Shown here one piece after another: positions 5,018 through 6,498 of a stretch of 6,498 nucleotides of DNA; positions within the stretch are counted from its first letter, which is position 1, and each line of letters opens with the position of its first letter. The stretch spans positions 1 through 6,498 of the forward strand of contig JAQVFD010000128.1 in NCBI GenBank assembly GCA_028697435.1, read 5' to 3'. The position numbers and the translations under genes are program-made. The notes under the pieces were generated by a model that did not search any database, was not told where the DNA came from, and saw only the letters and a program-made list of their open reading frames with translations. The stretch is from Clostridiaceae bacterium. GTDB taxonomy: Bacteria; Bacillota; Clostridia; Lutisporales; Lutisporaceae.

Positions 5018-6325
5018 ATGTATCGCTCAGCAATTGAACAATTATATAAATGGAAAGAAAAAAAAGACAGAAAACCATTGATTATTCGTGGGGCAAGGCA
5101 AGTCGGAAAAACTTGGCTGATGAAAGAATTCGGAACAAAAGCATTTAATACCTGTACGTATATCAGCTTTGACAACAATAAACAGATGCAGGAATTGTTT
5201 TCTGCGGACTTAAATGTAGAACGTATTATTACAGGTTTAGAGCTATATATAGGATGCAAAATAAATCCATCAGAGACTCTTCTCATTTTTGACGAGGTAC
5301 AGGAGGTTCCCAAAGCCTTGACTTCTTTGAAATATTTTAATGAAAATGCCCCTCAATACAATATTGTTTGTGCAGGGAGTTTACTTGGTGTTGCACTTCA
5401 TCAGGGAACATCTTTCCCTGTCGGTAAGGTTGAGTTTTTGGATCTGTACCCGCTATCCTTTCAAGAATTTATAAGAGCTATGGGAAAGGATCAATATGTA
5501 CAGCTTTTAGGTAACGGCGATTATACAATGATCACAACCTTTAAGCAGGAGTATATAGATCTTTTGAAGCAGTATTATTATGTAGGAGGTATGCCGGAAG
5601 CGGTCTTAAATTTTTCGGTTAACAAGGATTTTAATGAGGTAAGGGAAATCCAGGTACGAATATTGGATGCTTATGAGCAGGACTTTTCAAAGCATGCCCC
5701 GAATGAAGTGGTCCCGCGAATCCGAATGCTTTGGAACAGTATTCCTTCGCAGCTTACAAAGGAGAATAAAAAGTTTATTTATGGTCTTATCAAAGAAGGT
5801 TCAAGAGCAAAAGAATACGAATTTGCATTGTTGTGGCTGACGGATTGCGGACTTGTGCATAAAGTAAATCGTGTAACCGCCCCTAATCTGCCACTCAAAG
5901 CCTATGAGGATTTAAAGGCTTTTAAGCTATTTTTGTTGGATGTCGGATTATTGTCTTGTATGGTGAGGCTTCGCCAGGATGTTTTGCTTGACGGAAATGA
6001 ATTATTTAAAGAATTCAAGGGGGCTTTGACCGAACAATATGTCCTGCAGCAATTGAAAACGCTTAAGGATTTAAACACATATTATTGGACCAACGATAGA
6101 AACAGCGCGGAGATTGATTTTCTTTTTGATAACGGAGCCTCAATAATTCCGATGGAAGTGAAAGCTGAAGTAAATTTGCAATCCAAAAGTATGAAAACAT
6201 TCCGTGATAAGTTCCATCCTGAAACTTCCATACGAACTTCTATGTCAGATTATAAAAAGGAGGATTGGCTGATAAACTTGCCGCTTTATGCTATTGGAAG
6301 TATTTATAATCTTCTCAATAGGTGA
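5018..6325 (+). CDS. AAA_14 / DUF4143 family ATPase with PD-(D/E)XK-like C-terminus
   Basis: A 435-aa cytoplasmic protein, full length for this family. Residues about 1-150 form the AAA_14 P-loop domain: LIIRGARQVGKTWL with Walker A G25-T32 (Lys31), Walker B LLIFDE (88-93, Asp92-Glu93) and AGSLLG (119-124) in the sensor-1 position. The middle contains YYYVGGMPEAV (187-197), the hallmark of this group, and a likely winged-helix region (about 240-285). The C-terminal DUF4143 domain (about 290-410) shows DVGLL (308-312), GALTEQYV with Glu339, SAEIDFLF with Asp367 and MEVKAE with Glu380 and Lys382. The E...D...ExK spacing matches the PD-(D/E)XK nuclease fold. Such genes are abundant in clostridia, spirochaetes, Bacteroidetes and archaea, usually as single genes; their physiological role is not established. 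It stands alone, divergent from the lipoprotein gene, followed by its own terminator and an insertion sequence. A nuclease activity is only inferred. Confidence 0.92.
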   Translation: MYRSAIEQLYKWKEKKDRKPLIIRGARQVGKTWLMKEFGTKAFNTCTYISFDNNKQMQELFSADLNVERIITGLELYIGCKINPSETLLIFDEVQEVPKALTSLKYFNENAPQYNIVCAGSLLGVALHQGTSFPVGKVEFLDLYPLSFQEFIRAMGKDQYVQLLGNGDYTMITTFKQEYIDLLKQYYYVGGMPEAVLNFSVNKDFNEVREIQVRILDAYEQDFSKHAPNEVVPRIRMLWNSIPSQLTKENKKFIYGLIKEGSRAKEYEFALLWLTDCGLVHKVNRVTAPNLPLKAYEDLKAFKLFLLDVGLLSCMVRLRQDVLLDGNELFKEFKGALTEQYVLQQLKTLKDLNTYYWTNDRNSAEIDFLFDNGASIIPMEVKAEVNLQSKSMKTFRDKFHPETSIRTSMSDYKKEDWLINLPLYAIGSIYNLLNR

Positions 6326-6341
6326 AATATAAAAAGAATAA

Positions 6342-6370
6342 AACTGCCCTTCGGGCAGTTCGTTTTTTCT
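6342..6370 (+). terminator. Intrinsic terminator after the ATPase gene
   Basis: AACTGCCC (6342-6349) pairs with GGGCAGTT (6353-6360), an eight-pair stem with a TTC loop, followed by CG and six T residues (6363-6368). It begins 17 bases after the ATPase stop codon. The A-rich run on the left (6330-6343) would give a T-rich tail on the other strand, so it may also stop transcripts coming from the right. Confidence 0.9.
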
Positions 6371-6426
6371 TATGGCCAGACTGTCCGAAAAGTCTGTCGC
6401 ATCAACGCCTGAGTCACTATTAGATA

Positions 6427-6435
6427 TGGTATAAT
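6427..6435 (+). promoter_or_regulatory. Transposase promoter -10 (extended)
   Basis: TGGTATAAT is a consensus TATAAT (6430-6435) with a TGn extension. No good -35 lies upstream (CTGAGT at 15 bp). Transcription would start near 6442, giving a leader of about 28 nt before the ATG at 6470. Confidence 0.5.
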
Positions 6436-6469
6436 TGATATAACAAGATTATTGAGGGTGGTGTTGAAG

Positions 6470-6498
6470 ATGAAGTATATCCAGGGCCAGGACAGATC
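6470..6498 (+). CDS. Transposase, IS1182-like, N-terminal fragment (partial)
   Basis: Nine complete codons, MKYIQGQDR, are followed by the window edge. This matches the usual opening of IS1182-family transposases (MxYIxGxDRxQ), which continue with a conserved N-terminal domain and a DDE domain not visible here. GAGGGTGG (6454-6461) lies eight bases before the ATG and is a plausible ribosome binding site. In-frame GTG (6461) and TTG (6464) codons are alternative starts but lie on or too close to that site. The family call rests on very few residues. Confidence 0.6.

Larger units (their letters stand above)
6377..6498 (+). mobile_element. Left end of a probable IS1182-family insertion sequence (partial)
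   Basis: The stretch leads into a transposase N-terminus. It begins with a short dyad, CAGACT (6377-6382) and AGTCTG (6391-6396) around GTCCGAAA, which looks like the end region of an IS1182-type element as I remember them. The exact terminal inverted repeat and target duplication cannot be defined because the right end is beyond the window. Confidence 0.5.

Noticed and set aside
4915..5313. 132-aa minus-strand open frame overlapping the ATPase start
   Set aside because: Its sequence looks like antisense of the ATPase and its promoter region, with no domain, no credible ribosome binding site, and conflict with a strongly supported gene.

Overview
The window looks like the chromosome of a low-to-mid GC Firmicute, most likely a clostridium. 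The reasons are strong AGGAGG-type ribosome binding sites, TATAAT promoters with TG extensions, a Firmicute-type heterodimeric ABC exporter, a DUF3221-like lipoprotein and an IS1182-like element. This placement rests on gene style, not on a database match.

Layout. Bases 1-417 (+) hold the C-terminal half of a methylenetetrahydrofolate reductase (metF) whose start lies outside the window. A 52-bp convergent gap (418-469) follows; it holds what looks like a dispersed repeat and no clear terminator. The minus strand then carries, in transcription order from the right, a rhodanese-type lipoprotein (4773-4165) and two ABC exporter half-transporters (4086-2359 and 2356-470). The two ABC genes are 2 bp apart and surely co-transcribed. 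The lipoprotein gene is 78 bp upstream and has its own promoter; readthrough into the ABC genes is possible because no terminator is seen between them.

A 244-bp divergent intergenic region (4774-5017) contains the lipoprotein promoter, a perfect 16-bp direct repeat with a 33-bp period, and the promoter of a plus-strand gene. That gene (5018-6325) encodes an orphan AAA_14/DUF4143 ATPase with a PD-(D/E)XK-like C-terminal domain, and it ends at a clear intrinsic terminator (6342-6370). From about 6377 to the window end is the left end of a probable IS1182-family insertion sequence with the first nine codons of its transposase.

Function. The two ABC subunits form one exporter. The 575-aa subunit has a degenerate ATPase site (Asp for the catalytic Glu, Gln for the switch His). 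The 628-aa subunit has intact catalytic residues but a substituted LSQGQ signature. This is the BmrCD/TM287-288 arrangement with one active and one degenerate nucleotide site. The substrate cannot be read from sequence. The other genes are separate units: one-carbon metabolism, an envelope sulfur-transferase-like lipoprotein, an ATPase of unknown role and a transposon. I did not find convincing evidence of a wholly new system. The items most worth a look are the direct-repeat operator candidate before the ATPase and the lipoprotein's domain pairing.
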